Positions 49,001-59,571 of a DNA stretch of 64,000 nt are shown here, one piece after another (position 1 is the first letter of the stretch; every line of letters starts with the position of its first letter). Origin of the DNA: Octodonta nipae (taxonomy: Eukaryota; Arthropoda; Insecta; Coleoptera; Chrysomelidae); the NCBI GenBank assembly GCA_034190945.1, contig CM067219.1:10287005-10351004 (forward strand), in the 5' to 3' direction. The notes below the pieces were generated by a model. The model was not told the origin of the DNA. It saw nothing but the letters and a program-made list of their open reading frames with translations, and searched no databases. The position numbers and the translations under genes were made by a program.

Positions 49001-52000
49001 TTTGGTTCAGGCACTCCGGACATTGATTTCGCAATGGGGCGGTGCTCCATCTTGCTGAAACCTTATTGTATTGGCAGGAACTTGTGGGTTGGCTGGATCA
49101 GGATATAAGTTTGTGAAAGTTAACACGACATTATTTTGTTTCTAAATATTTCTCTCCATTCAAGTTGCCATCAATGATAAAGGGACCTACGATATGATTT
49201 CCAACAAATCCTGTCCAAACATGAACTTTTTCAGGATATTGCGTATGTTTTTCTGTCATCCAGTGAGGATTCTCATTAGACCAATAGCGGCAATTTTGAC
49301 GATTAACAGGACCGTGAAGTGTACATGTGCTCTCATCATAAAACAAAAAATGATCTAATTGTATTACATTGTTATCTCACCTTACCATCATTTGTTCACA
49401 GAAATACGTTCGAAATCGTCTTCCATGAGCTCCTGAGTCGGCAACAGTTTATAGGGATGCATTTTAGTTTCCTTTAATGCTCGAAAAATTGATGTGTGAC
49501 TGACGTTGAACAGAATTATGTGGCTTTTGTTGAAACTCAAGTATAATATCCAGATCACATAGAGCATATGACCAAGTTCGCGAAACTGTTTTTCTATTTT
49601 GCGAATTGTTCCTTGGGATACAGGCGGCAAATTTGAAAAATTTTCCTGAAATAAGAGATATGTATAACCAATCATTTGTAGAATGATTATTTTGTGCATT
49701 TCTGTTAAATGAACCAATTTTCTGATATTATTATATATGTCTGTTTTATTTACTGGGCGAATTCCCATCGCCCCCCCCCCTCCGTTTTAATATTAGGTAC
49801 ATTTACTAACTTGGAGGCTCTCGGTAGGGCGATCCCCCTCTTGGATCCCCCATGAAGAGAACGTAAGTTCATTTTTCTTACTCAGTCTTGCTCATAAATA
49901 GCTAGAGAAAGACTAGAGCTGTACATGCAGTTTCTATTATTATGACAAATTCAGGAGCGTCGGGAAAAAAATTCTTTGAAATGGCTCCGTGTGCTTCAAA
50001 ATACTGCCAAAGTTCCTGTTCAGGAATTTGGGTCACTTTGTAACGTCTACCGAAAAGTAAACGATGATGTCGGTATGCAATCTGTATAATCTAAAAGGGA
50101 GTTTCAAATAAACCTTTTGGGAACACTTAGAAGTATAGTCATGACCGATGGTATAGGTTAGGTCATAAATAATGTGTAACTTACCTTGCAGATGCACAAA
50201 AAACAATGCAAATATTGAAAAGTATAACTCTTCAGTCATGATTTCAATAAAGCAAAGTTAGCCAATACACATAGTAAGAGAATTCGTGCTGATATTACAC
50301 TTACTTGTTTAAGATTTGGCATTGATATAAAACCTAGCGTTAAATTGGCGAGCTATTAACGGTTCAAATTTTCTCCTAGATCTTCAAAAACCGTCAACAG
50401 AGAATTGCACTATGGTGATACACCAAGGTCTAGTTCGCGAAGTCGGACATTGGAACGAAAAGAAATGCAGTACAGCAACGAAGGTAAAGTTCCTACCCCC
50501 GTCGATTTCCATACTTAATATTATTTTTTTTAGGTACTTACGGCGACATCCGACCTCTCAGACCTACATCACCTTCACCATCATCACGAACATCTACGCT
50601 TTCGAAACAGACCAAAGTGAGCAACATCCACGAGTACCCTGTGGAAGTTCGTGAAACTATAGTCCCAGAAATTGACCCTGAAGTGTTGGCACATCTAGAC
50701 CCCAACCTTCGACCCCCAGGTAACACAAAAGTCACCACCACCATCAAAACCTACACCTATGAAATACCCGGGTCAGGAGAATATCCAACGAATCTCACAA
50801 CTAATACTTCAATTGATAATGAAAAGTATGTGTTTTCCCCAAACCAAACTATAACTACTCCCAGCAAGAGCTTCACTTACAACAAGATTGAAAACAAGGA
50901 AAATACGTATTTCCAAGAAGACGGATCGTACCCTTTGTATAAAAAACCCACACCACCAGGTGGAGGTGTCCTTGTTAAGGAGACCATCACAACACGAAAC
51001 TATCAACCTGGTTATAGCCCTGAACAGGATCCACCATCTCAGCATCAAACTTATGTTTACAATGAAACCAAGACAACTAAAAACGTTCAAAACGGGTATC
51101 CACCTCATCCTCCTCCCCAACCAAGGCAGGATACATATATTATTAAAGAAAGTACAACTTCAAATGTAAACAGGACAGAACCACCAAACTGGTCTCCTCC
51201 AGGAAAGGAAACTTACATCATCAAAGAAACTCACAACACTACAGTAAACAAGAATGAACCCCCGTTTTCTGAAAGAGGTTACCCAGTGTACAATCCCCCA
51301 GAGGGTAGAGGAAACCCCCCGAATACAACATACATTATCAAGGAAACTCATAACACCTCGAATACAACCAGTGGACCTCCTTATCAAAACGGTTATCCAC
51401 CAAACGAGCCTAGCCGAACGGTAATTTACAAACACGAATCGCATACCACAAATAATACTTACGGACCTGGTGGTCCAGGGGGTCCAGGTTCACCACCATA
51501 CGGTTTTAAGAAACCAACTGATGTCGAAACGTTTGATCCAAAAAAATATGGACAACCTCCTGAGCCAATAAACATCCATTATTCGTACAAATCCACAAAC
51601 ACTACTCAGAACAGATTCAAAGGTGGTTATCCACCAAGTGATGAAACTCAACATCTGTTGCCGCAGAAATTCCCTGTTGAAGATGGACCTGATGGGCCGC
51701 CAAAGAAGTTGGACGAACTGATGGCGACTATAGGAAATGAGGTAAGCAGTATTATTTCATGATGGGTGTGTAATGATCTTTTTGGTTTTAAACTTTACAG
51801 CCTCCAAACAGTCCTCTGAATGCTGGGTTTAATGCGCACGAACAAGAACTGGCCCATCAGAAGAAGGTTGATACGTTGAAGAAACAGTCTTCAGAAGTTG
51901 ATGACACACAGAAGAAGGAAGCCGTCATTAAGACTAAAAACGTGACTGGACCACCTGTATATTATCCACCAGGCCACGAAATGTTTGCAAAGAAGGAAGA

Positions 52001-54655
52001 AAGTGAAGCAGCTTGGAGAGCACAGGTGGGTTACGAATTTTATTGTATTAGAGGTAAACCAATTACCTCAAATAAGAAAATAGAACTTGTTTTCCTTAAA
52101 TGATCTTTACAAAAAAATTATAGACATTTGGTATTTATACCATTTTCTACTATAAGGGCAGTTGCACTTTTTCCAAAGATTTCTAAGCTTGGAAGAAACT
52201 ATTTTATTTCGAAATTAAGAGACAGATTTAACTTTTTAAAGGTTGAGCTAAACTACGTTGTAATACTAAATCCAAAGAAATAAAAATACTTTATGACAAT
52301 AGCAAATCCATAGCTTCCAAAATCTACCAGCTTTAAGATGATCAAAGTCCCAGGAAACTCTCAGCATCCGATCTTCTGCACAAACACCACAAGCGTAGTA
52401 GTAACAACTTCCAAACAACGAAAGGCTCTAGGAGAGAATCACATAATTAACAAATAATAACTTGTGTGTAGCAATTTGGATGTAACCCAGAGAAGTTAGG
52501 GTTGTGCATAGTAAACACCCACATTATGAGCAAAAATGGTCAATACATTGTACCTGCAATAAGAATTAGAGAACCAGAATACACTAGTGATAAATTAATT
52601 AACAACGACAAAGGCACCCCAGATTGAAAGGAATGATTAGTGTTTAAGAAATAATATGTAAAACTGTCAAATACCAAGGAGTCACGTTTGGGTTTAACAG
52701 GCATTTAGTATGTTCAAATTGCATATTTTTATTCACTCAGCGAAACTCTGAGCGTATACTAGTCCTAGAAAGAAAACGAGCTACTAATACCTTACACTAG
52801 GCAACACACATTTCTCGTTAATGTTGGTTGCCGGACATACACAAATTTACAGGAAAAGAAAGAAATTCTTGGAATAAACCTTTAAATTTATGTACACGGT
52901 CCGTAAACTCTACGGTTGCCTACTCCGAAATTAGAAAATGTTAGCCCGCGAATACGTCACAAGTGTCTCAATTCAAAATATTCCAAAGTGAAAATCATAT
53001 AATGCAGGAACTTTAAGTTAAAAATTTTACACCTCTGGCGTTATTGTCTCCCCGTTTACTATATATGGATATTATTTAATTAAATCGAAAGAGATAATTC
53101 AAGTATGAAGACATTGTCAACATAAAAATATCATAAAACCAGAAAGCTTGCATCTTAATTAGAATTAGTTCTAAAACATTCGAAGTAAACGTTTGAAAAT
53201 AAGTTATAGATATCAAAATTCTTTGTAGCTTTATTATGTTTAATAATTCAATCCATAATTTAAATGATTTACGGTTACTGTTAAATGATTAAGATTTAAA
53301 AAACCTGTCTCCTTTTCTGCAAACAGCAAACCTACAGTTTGTTTCAGTCATGTTAAAAAACATTTTGTCATTCAATAAAGAAAACGAATTATACATTTCT
53401 GAGTATTTGTTCAATAAAGGCAATATATCTATTCACTTTAAAATGAAAATCTTTAAAAATAAATACTTTACAAATAATTATTATGGAATACAAAATAGAC
53501 CTGAAACGACCCAATAAATTTCAGAAACGAACTTAACACAATGTTTATTTCAACAATAAGAATAATCTAACGTAGACAACCATTAATACACAAAGAAATT
53601 GAAGACATTTTTGACGTAAGCGAGCTCGACGGAGTAGGCAACCGTATAGAGTTTACGGACTGTGGTCTCTGTGAGGTGTTCAAATCACATATATCATATA
53701 TTTTTATTCACTCAGCGAAACTCAGAGAATATATATGTACTAGTACTAGAAGGAAAATGATCTATTAATTCCATATACTTTGGTAATCCCCCTTATGATA
53801 TATCTCTCTCATGTTAAACAACTTGCATGTTACGGCCCTTTCCTGTTATGTTCATTCATAACTACGGCACGAAGTATCTATACTTCGCGACTACAGATTG
53901 ACAATGATCATAATCCTTATGATAGGCAACACACATTTCTGGTTAATGTTGGTTGCCGGATAGACGAAAGGTACAGGAAAATAAATTCCTGGAATACACC
54001 TTTGAATTTATTGATAATACCGGATTTTTCACTATAAACCTTTTCCAATGTTGTAATTTACGCTAAATTTCCATATCTGTGTCCATTTTTGATACCGTTT
54101 TATCTTTCATTGTCATTAATTGCATTTCAAGTAGATTTATTCAGCTCTCAGCATAAATAAACAATTTTTTTAGGTTCAGACTTAGGTTATTCATCTTGCC
54201 CCAGATGCGAAGCTCATCGATATAATGTTGCAGAGTACTGTTGTTTTCAAGACCTGGTTATACTGCTAAACATTTTTAGTTCATCAGCTTAGAGAAGATA
54301 TTCTGATTTTAAGTTATTCCCTATATCATTGACAAATATATTAAATAGGACTAGTCTTAAATGAGAACCTTGCGGGACACCAGACCGAACTTTACGCGCG
54401 TTTGAGATATGACCATTGGTTTGATTGGAACCATACGAGTTACCAGTTAGAATCAATTATAATGCATCACATGGATGTAACAGTAGAAACGCTAATACTA
54501 AAATTATATTTATGTTTCAGGGAGGATACGCTAAAGCTTCTGGTAAATACGAATACGAAGCCGAAAGTAAAAGCAAATCGAAAAGCAGCAGTGGAGCTAC
54601 CGTGGTGCCCGTATGTTTACCTTTGTGTTGTGGACTACCTTGTGCTTTGTTATAA
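43097..54655 (+). CDS. Eight-exon gene for a 734-aa Pro/Thr-rich protein with LD-like motifs
   Basis: Coding exons 43097-43211, 45737-45945, 46399-46570, 47037-47073, 50380-50483, 50534-51741, 51801-52025 and 54521-54655 (leader exon from 43071). All joins are GT-AG and keep one frame. Starts MSTVERQHYKETKVLRTVSP. Residues ~40-46 (YLLEDLQ) and ~148-155 (LDTLLDDLQ) resemble paxillin LD motifs. The large exon is rich in Pro, Asn and Thr and repeats TYIIKE(T/S) four times. The C-terminus GGYAKASGKYEYEAESKSKS is followed by a Cys-rich VCLPLCCGLPC end. No folded domain, signal peptide or membrane span. A cytoskeletal or muscle adaptor is an inference; I do not recognise the gene name. Confidence 0.85.
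43212..45736 (+). other. Intron 1 after the start exon, with MITE and CT-rich tract
   Basis: Donor G|GTAAGC, acceptor TTTTTTGCAG. Holds the MITE at 44025-44549. 45000-45235 has a partly open stretch with a Lys/Arg-rich KKKRK run of unknown origin. 45235-45580 is a degenerate TTCTTCA-rich pyrimidine tract. Confidence 0.6.
44025..44549. mobile_element. MITE-like element with 25-bp terminal inverted repeats and internal hairpin
   Basis: Left end GAATACTCTCTTCGGGGTGT and right end ACACCTCGAAGAGAGCATTC are inverted copies. Inside, 44137-44183 and 44240-44286 form a ~47-bp-arm hairpin (the arms share GATGGAAGTCCAAGGAAACT). No protein. Related copies: 56585-56871 and 39885-40095. Confidence 0.75.
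46000..46112. mobile_element. GC-rich hAT-like mini-element
   Basis: Starts AGGGGCGGATCCAGACAA and ends CCTCCCTTGGATCCTCC, an imperfect inverted pair typical of hAT MITEs (CAGGGGCGGATCCA). Contains a run of eleven G at about 46008. A diverged relative is at 49768-49855. Confidence 0.45.
48815..49768 (-). pseudogene. Mariner-like transposase remnant (third family)
   Basis: Minus-strand order: an N-terminal HTH stretch with MGIRPVNKTDIYNNIRKL and PPVSQGTIRKIEKQF (49768-49388), FYDESTCTLHGPVNRQNCRY with the first Asp (49346-49270), ENPHWMTEKHTQYPEKVHVW, NHIVGPFIIDGNLNGEKYL, then CLNQIFPNRWTWRRGWMEFP and SPDVTPLDYFLWGYV with the third Asp (49034-48900). The block carrying the second Asp is destroyed. 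Terminal repeats were not found. Homologous scrap at 33826-33910. Confidence 0.8.
49768..49855. mobile_element. Diverged copy of the hAT-like mini-element
   Basis: A run of ten C, then TTTACTAACTTGGAGGCTCT and GATCCCCCTCTTGGATCCCC, parallel to 46008-46100 (TTTACTAACTTTGAGGTCTG ... CCCTTGGATCC). It abuts the transposase remnant. Confidence 0.45.
52895..53664. mobile_element. 770-bp DNA element with ~33-bp terminal inverted repeats
   Basis: CACGGTCCGTAAACTCTA and continuing GGTTGCCTACTCCG at the left is mirrored at the right by CGGAGTAGGCAACCGTATAG and GTTTACGGACTGTG. No open frame for a transposase, and no clear target duplication. It separates the two copies of the ~230-bp repeat noted in this intron. 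Confidence 0.65.
54130..54400 (-). pseudogene. LINE reverse transcriptase scrap
   Basis: Minus strand: RSGVPQGSHLRLVLFNIFVN, DIGNNLKSEYLL, stop, ADELKMF (from YADDLKxF), and a downstream frame-shifted palm tail. The order GVPQGS, LLFNIFVNDI, ADDLK is that of CR1/jockey-like LINE RTs. It lies just before the last exon of the host gene, on the other strand. Confidence 0.65.
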
Positions 54656-55185
54656 GTTTTAGTTTTAACTTTTTTTTTTTTTCGTTGAGCTCAAATTCTC
54701 TAATTTTAATGTACTAAGAATTCTCAAGTGCCTTAATTTTGTGTATTTATTTATACATTTGTCTATATACTCTCTCTTAACAAAAATGTTTTTGTGTCTC
54801 AAAATTAATATAAATTAAATCTAAATATTTATAGAGTATGATAAATCTGAAAGATATAGAGTCAATTTTGTGCAGCTAATCATGATTTGTTTATAAATAT
54901 TAGTGCAATTTAGTAAAATAGTTTATATCTATACAAGAAAATATTTTAGTAATAAGTTTTGCAGCCTTTAACTAGTTGCCCCCCTCCCTTGAAAAAATGT
55001 AAAAAACGATTTAATTGTATATATTTCTTATGCTTTGTTTGGTATAAAGAGCTTTAAATCATTGTATTTTATTTATGTTATTGTCAACTTTGCGACAAAA
55101 AATATGACAATTAATAGACTAATTCTTGCCTGTTAATTTTTAACAAAATTGTATTTTAATAAAAAATAAATACAAAAACAATCAA
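54656..55185 (+). terminator. 3' UTR and poly(A) signal of the large gene
   Basis: AT-rich 3' UTR after the TAA at 54653-54655. Two overlapping AATAAA signals at 55158-55170 are the best candidates. The mRpS28 signal on the other strand lies only about 22 bp further on. Confidence 0.6.
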
Positions 55186-55191
55186 AAGTGT

Positions 55192-55197
55192 TTTATT
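55192..55197 (-). terminator. Poly(A) signal of mRpS28
   Basis: AATAAA on the minus strand, 34 nt after the mRpS28 stop codon. It implies a very short 3' UTR and a transcript end that overlaps the convergent gene. Confidence 0.6.
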
Positions 55198-55230
55198 TTT
55201 TACATTATTACTTACAGTCTATACATTTTA

Positions 55231-57885
55231 TCATTGTACATTTTTAACTCTGTCTTGGACTAATCCTAATAACACACAATCAGCTTCTAATAATGTTAAA
55301 TCTTTTTCATATCCTAAAAACTTCGATGATAGTTCCAGATCCTTTACTAATAATTTAACTTTGGCACCTCTCACATAAGAACTGAAACAAAACACTGAAA
55401 TTATTTCAACATTCCTTTTCGATCCACTGTATTTCAAGAGATTCAGGAGCTTTAGATAGATTCAGTAGAATTTGATAATATTATCTATTATTTTATTTCT
55501 GTCATACATACTATCTGTTAATGTAATTACTTGTCTTGTCCTGATCATTAGAGTTTTCTTAGCATTCTCATAGCTTATTCAATATGCAATAGCAGGAAGC
55601 GATCATCATTTAACAAATTATTTCAAAACAAAAGTTAAAAATGCAAAACTGTACCATAGTAGGGTTCCACTCCATGCCTGATAGCTTCCTCCATGATAAA
55701 ACATGATCTCTGCTACGGTTCTAAGTATTTTTCTCTGGAAAGTGAGCAGTGTTTGGCATCTTGTTTATAGATAGTCCATGGTTCAGATACAGATTGGTAA
55801 AATTAGTGGTTTTTCTGATTAGGTTCAAATATTGGAGTTGTTTTTGTAAGATATAATATCAGGAGGTAGGATATGTCTTTTGATATTGTCTGTTTTCGAA
55901 TTAGAGGAGTTAAGTAATGATCCCAAATACTCATGCATGATTTCAACATTGTGATTGCCAGTGTTAAAAATTTGACCAAAGGACCCCACACAAATCTTAT
56001 GGGTTTCAGTTCCTAGTCAAATTGGCTGCAATTTTGGTCTGTCGTACTTCATCACATCCTGATCAAAAGTTCCCATAGACACAAAGTCTAAAAATGGATG
56101 GTTTTTAAGATATCAGGGTCATAATGAACAAAATAGACAATATTCATATTATCAAAGATTCATATTAACTTGAAAAATATGAACTATACGCTAAAAATTC
56201 TGGGAAATTAGGTTTTCAAGATATTCCGCATTTACGAGGATTGAGTCTTTCAACTAGAATGACAGTTCGGACGTTTTGAAGTTGGTGACGGACAACTGTC
56301 GACAGAGGGCGCTTTAGGTCAACAACGGACCGCAGTTAAGCGTTTGAGTTCCGGATCACGAGTTTCACATCGTCTTTTCCTAAGTTATTATTTCGTTAAG
56401 AATTTTCTGACTCTTTCCTATTATTATAAAAATTACGCGATTTTAGCTTGAGCTTGGAAATCAGTTTGACGTCGAAATGACCTTGAAGGTTACTTGTAAG
56501 GTCATGATCAAAGGTTTCTTGCCATAACCTATGCTTATTTACCCAGAATTTTTAGCGAGTAGTTCATAATTTTAATTTTATCGTGACATTCTGTCCTAGG
56601 AGTTAAGGGAGAACAGCAATTACATGGAACGGCTCCAGATTCGGAACCTCTGTGTGCTAATTCTCTCGAAAATCCGAGATGTCGGTCTTACATCTCGCGT
56701 TTTCAGATTTAACGAAATGTATCAAATACATAAAGAAGTGTTCGAGAGGACATTCAATTGTGGGAAGCGCAACTGATGAAGGTTCCCTGACGAGAAACAA
56801 TATATATTACATATAATATATAATACATATTGTCTTGTGTACAAAGGAATGACACCTCGAAGAGAGCATACTTTTAAAGATAATAAGAATCTTGGATAGT
56901 CCGAAAATTCTCTTATTTTTGTTCAGTATGACCCTCAAAAACTGTCCATTGTTAGACTTTGTATCTATTGTCCTTTCCTGTGAATTTTTTCATTGATTTT
57001 TACGCATATGTTTTCTGCAGCATTTGAAAGTGTCACAAATGATTCTCTAAGAGGTTTTTGATTTTGTGTAGTAACATTCATAACGTCAGTGTACATGTAA
57101 TGGAGGAATTCTCTTCAAATTAATCACTGTAATAAAAACTAATTCACTGAATACACAAAACATTTAGCAAAAAAAAACATTATACATTATTTCTAATCTT
57201 TATGATTGTAGATATAAGTATTGAAAATGCTATTCTTTTCAAGAGGCATCACATATGGTAGAAAACAAGGGCAATAAGAGAACAATAAAGGGTAACTAGG
57301 ATAGGGTGTAAATGTTGCTGCACAGCAGGGGCTGAACAATAGTGGCACAAGTGATGTATGAATTTAATAATTTGTATATAGGTCATATAGCTAAGGACAA
57401 AGTGTCCTGCAAAACCATCAAGAGTTAAAGATTAATTACAAGTAACTCATCTCTACTTATAAAAAAACATAAAATGGAAACAAATGTTACCTCCTATTTT
57501 TTGATGGTCTTGGACATACACAATGAAATTTCCAACCAAAATCTATATAAAGATCATCCTCAACAATATGAAATATTTTTCCATAAACCACTTTCCCTTC
57601 AGGATCGCCTAGCTAAAAAATGAAGTGGATAAAATTAATAAGTTAAAAAAGATTCCTATATCTTACGTCTATCAATTTTGAGTGTCTTAAAAGGGAAGCG
57701 AAAGCCTGGGGTGTTTGAGGGGCAACAGTTTTACTTTGCTCAAATTTGTCAAAAGCCTTTGCATAACCTCCAACTTTGTCTTTTGTCACAGTACTATGTT
57801 GATCTGATTCAGTAGAGAATGTCCTAAAATATACTGTTGGTAAAGGACGTCTACTAATAATCCGGATATTTTGAAGAAAATTCAT
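55231..57885 (-). CDS. mRpS28: Mitochondrial small ribosomal subunit protein mRpS28 (bS1m)
   Basis: Three exons: 57885-57667, 57612-57491 and 55381-55231, all GT-AG, phases 0 and 2, 163 aa. Residues 1-27 (MNFLQNIRIISRRPLPTVYF ...) are Arg-rich and amphipathic, a mitochondrial presequence. The family core follows: GGYAKAFDKFE, FASLLRHSKLIDLGDPEGK, VYGKIFHIVEDDLYIDFG, KFHCVCPRP, GAKVKLLVKDLELSSKFLG and LLEADCVLLGL, matching animal MRPS28 from end to end. Known role: part of the mitoribosome small subunit. Shares a divergent promoter with the gene at 58506. Confidence 0.92.
55382..57490 (-). other. mRpS28 intron 2, 2.1 kb
   Basis: Holds the MITE-like repeat at 56585-56871. 55990-56580 carries further moderately GC-rich repeat-like sequence with GACCTTGAAGG(T/A)TAC words, probably of the same origin. 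No gene inside. Confidence 0.6.
56585..56871. mobile_element. Right part of the GAATGACACC-family MITE
   Basis: Shares CAATTACATGGAACGGCTCC, TTCGGAACCTCTGTGTGCTA, the AATGTATCAAATACATAAAG segment and the end ACACCTCGAAGAGAGCATAC with 44025-44549, in inverted order. The left end is not clearly preserved. Confidence 0.65.
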
Positions 57886-58505
57886 TTTTAAATAGTTTAT
57901 ATTTTAACTCTATAACCTAACTTTTACTGTACTCATAGATTTCTTCTTCTCCTTTAACTTTTACCGGTAGTAAATTTAAAAATATACTTTAAACAATTAA
58001 TTATAAGTTACAAAATGTAGATAAGAATTAGCAAATTTTAGTAATTGGAAGTTTAAAACTCTTATAAATGTAATATATTTCGCTTGTTAATCTATGGGCA
58101 GCGCCATTTACCGGTTGGTTGAGAAATACAGTGCTATGCATAATTTCAAATACACTTATATACGCATATGAAAGTACTATTTTATAGTGCTACAGCCGTT
58201 TTTTCAATATTGTAACATATAAATACTTTTCAATTTGATTTATAAAATTTAAGTCATTATTTGCGGACAAGTCTGTTTGAGCAACTATTCGTCACGTGAC
58301 GCAGGACATCGCCTAATTTTTTGACAGTTGTATAATCAAATGTCTTCTTCTTCAAAAGCTAGATCTGTGTCAAATGACATAAATCGTTTCAATCAGCTGT
58401 CAAAAGGCGAAATTTCGGTGATCTTTATTTTTGGATTTTTATCCTTTACAAATTCTTTCAGTGCAATCCATTTCATCTTGTAAACGCAATATCAATTTTA
58501 ACAAA
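57886..58505. promoter_or_regulatory. Bidirectional promoter of mRpS28 and the small membrane-protein gene
   Basis: The start codons are 620 bp apart on opposite strands with nothing else between. GTCACGTGAC at 58291-58300 is a perfect palindromic E-box of the TFEB/MITF (CLEAR) or USF/Max type. An initiator-like TCAGT lies at 58458-58462 before the plus-strand ATG. No TATA box is convincing. Role inferred from position. Confidence 0.55.
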
Positions 58506-59069
58506 ATGTCCGCAGCAGAAACCAGAGAATCGATCACCGGTAAATTAGGGTTGAGACCCTTCACTGCTCACAATATTTTGTACTATTATGTACCCATACA
58601 GGGAGCCCTAAGTTACACATCTCTCTCTATTAACGTTATGAACCCATCGTTAGTGTTACGGTAAGGTATATATGGTTTTATTTTTTCTATGAATCAGTTT
58701 TGTAATTTTCAGGATCTTCCCTAAGAGGGACATTACAAATATTCTTCTGTTTAACTGCTTAGTAGGTTCAGGTTTATATCTATATAGCAGACCACATTTG
58801 AGTACACTTTCTAACAAAGACAGACTTTTATACAGGTGAGGTTTGAGTGGCAGTTTATCATCATGTTATTAAAATTCATAATTTTCAGCTCCTTTGGTGC
58901 TGTGACTTTCTCTTTGGGATCAGTCCTAGTTTGGGCTATTATGAGAAGCCTGGTTCCCCAGAATGTTGCTCTCTGTTCAATCTGTGGCATTGGATCTGGT
59001 CTGGCTATGATAAAAATTGCAACAAGTTACACTGATCATGTGGATTCTTTAGTATCTAAAAAGGCATAA
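58506..59069 (+). CDS. Small multi-pass membrane protein, 152 aa, unknown
   Basis: Exons 58506-58660, 58713-58835 and 58889-59069, GT-AG, both introns phase 2 and only ~53 bp long. Starts MSAAETRESITGKLGLRPFT. Three good hydrophobic stretches: ITNILLFNCLVGSGLYLYS, FGAVTFSLGSVLVWAIM and NVALCSICGIGSGLAMIKI, with a weaker one near residues 27-48. No signal peptide cleavage site. Ends DSLVSKKA. I do not recognise the family. The next gene has the same exon pattern and related text, so they are tandem duplicates. AATAAA at 59149. Confidence 0.85.
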
Positions 59070-59148
59070 ATTTATTTATTTAATATGTATATTTACTGGA
59101 GATAAGAATAATATCCATTACTATAGTGTAGTTGTCTTGTGATTTATT

Positions 59149-59154
59149 AATAAA
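59149..59154 (+). terminator. Poly(A) signal of the small membrane-protein gene
   Basis: AATAAA 80 nt after the stop codon of the 58506-59069 gene. Confidence 0.6.
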
Positions 59155-59571
59155 TTTTTAAATCATTAAATGCTTTCTTTATGACTAGTGCCTTTTAATA
59201 ATTTATCATTTAATATTTACAGAAGGCAAGAGAGCTGAGAGAATGCTACCTGCAAAAGCATTTTGTTTGAACTCCAATTACCTATAAATTAATACATTAT
59301 ATACCTTTCAGTGAAATAGAATATCTAGATGCTACTTTTACATTTATATGTCTGACAATAAATCACTCTAATAACTCAAGTATTGAATGCTTTTTAATTC
59401 AGAAATAATGAATAATCTAATTGGAGATGAGCACCATTCCGGCAAACCTTTGCTCATTACTTTGTCTAGGAAAAAATTTTTTAAATAACCTCAAATATCT
59501 TAATGTAAAATTTGTCAGGTTCTGTCACAATTCATATTCCAATCAAAATTTGTTGTGCAGAATGATTTAGA

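Larger units (their letters stand above)
47074..50379 (+). other. Intron 4, 3.3 kb, hosting a mariner-like remnant
   Basis: Donor TTCA|GTAAGT, acceptor TTCTCCTAG. Apart from the transposase remnant and the hAT-like piece, no other coding signal is credible. 48100-48300 has a short open stretch without a domain. Confidence 0.6.
52026..54520 (+). other. Last intron, 2.5 kb, with transposon insertions
   Basis: Donor CAG|GTGGGT, acceptor TATGTTTCAG. Contains the element at 52895-53664 and the LINE fragment at 54130-54400. A ~230-bp unit (TTTTTATTCACTCAGCGAAA ... GGCAACACACATTTCT ... GTTGGTTGCCGGA) occurs twice, about 52725-52890 and 53695-54010, on both sides of that element. Confidence 0.65.

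Noticed and set aside
50809..51444. Minus-strand open frames opposite the large exon
   Set aside because: Shadows of the 1.2-kb coding exon, whose splice sites and frame fit the host gene.
58431..58505. Upstream in-frame extension of the 58506 gene
   Set aside because: It begins with TTG, not ATG. The first ATG at 58506 has a good context and an initiator-like element just upstream.
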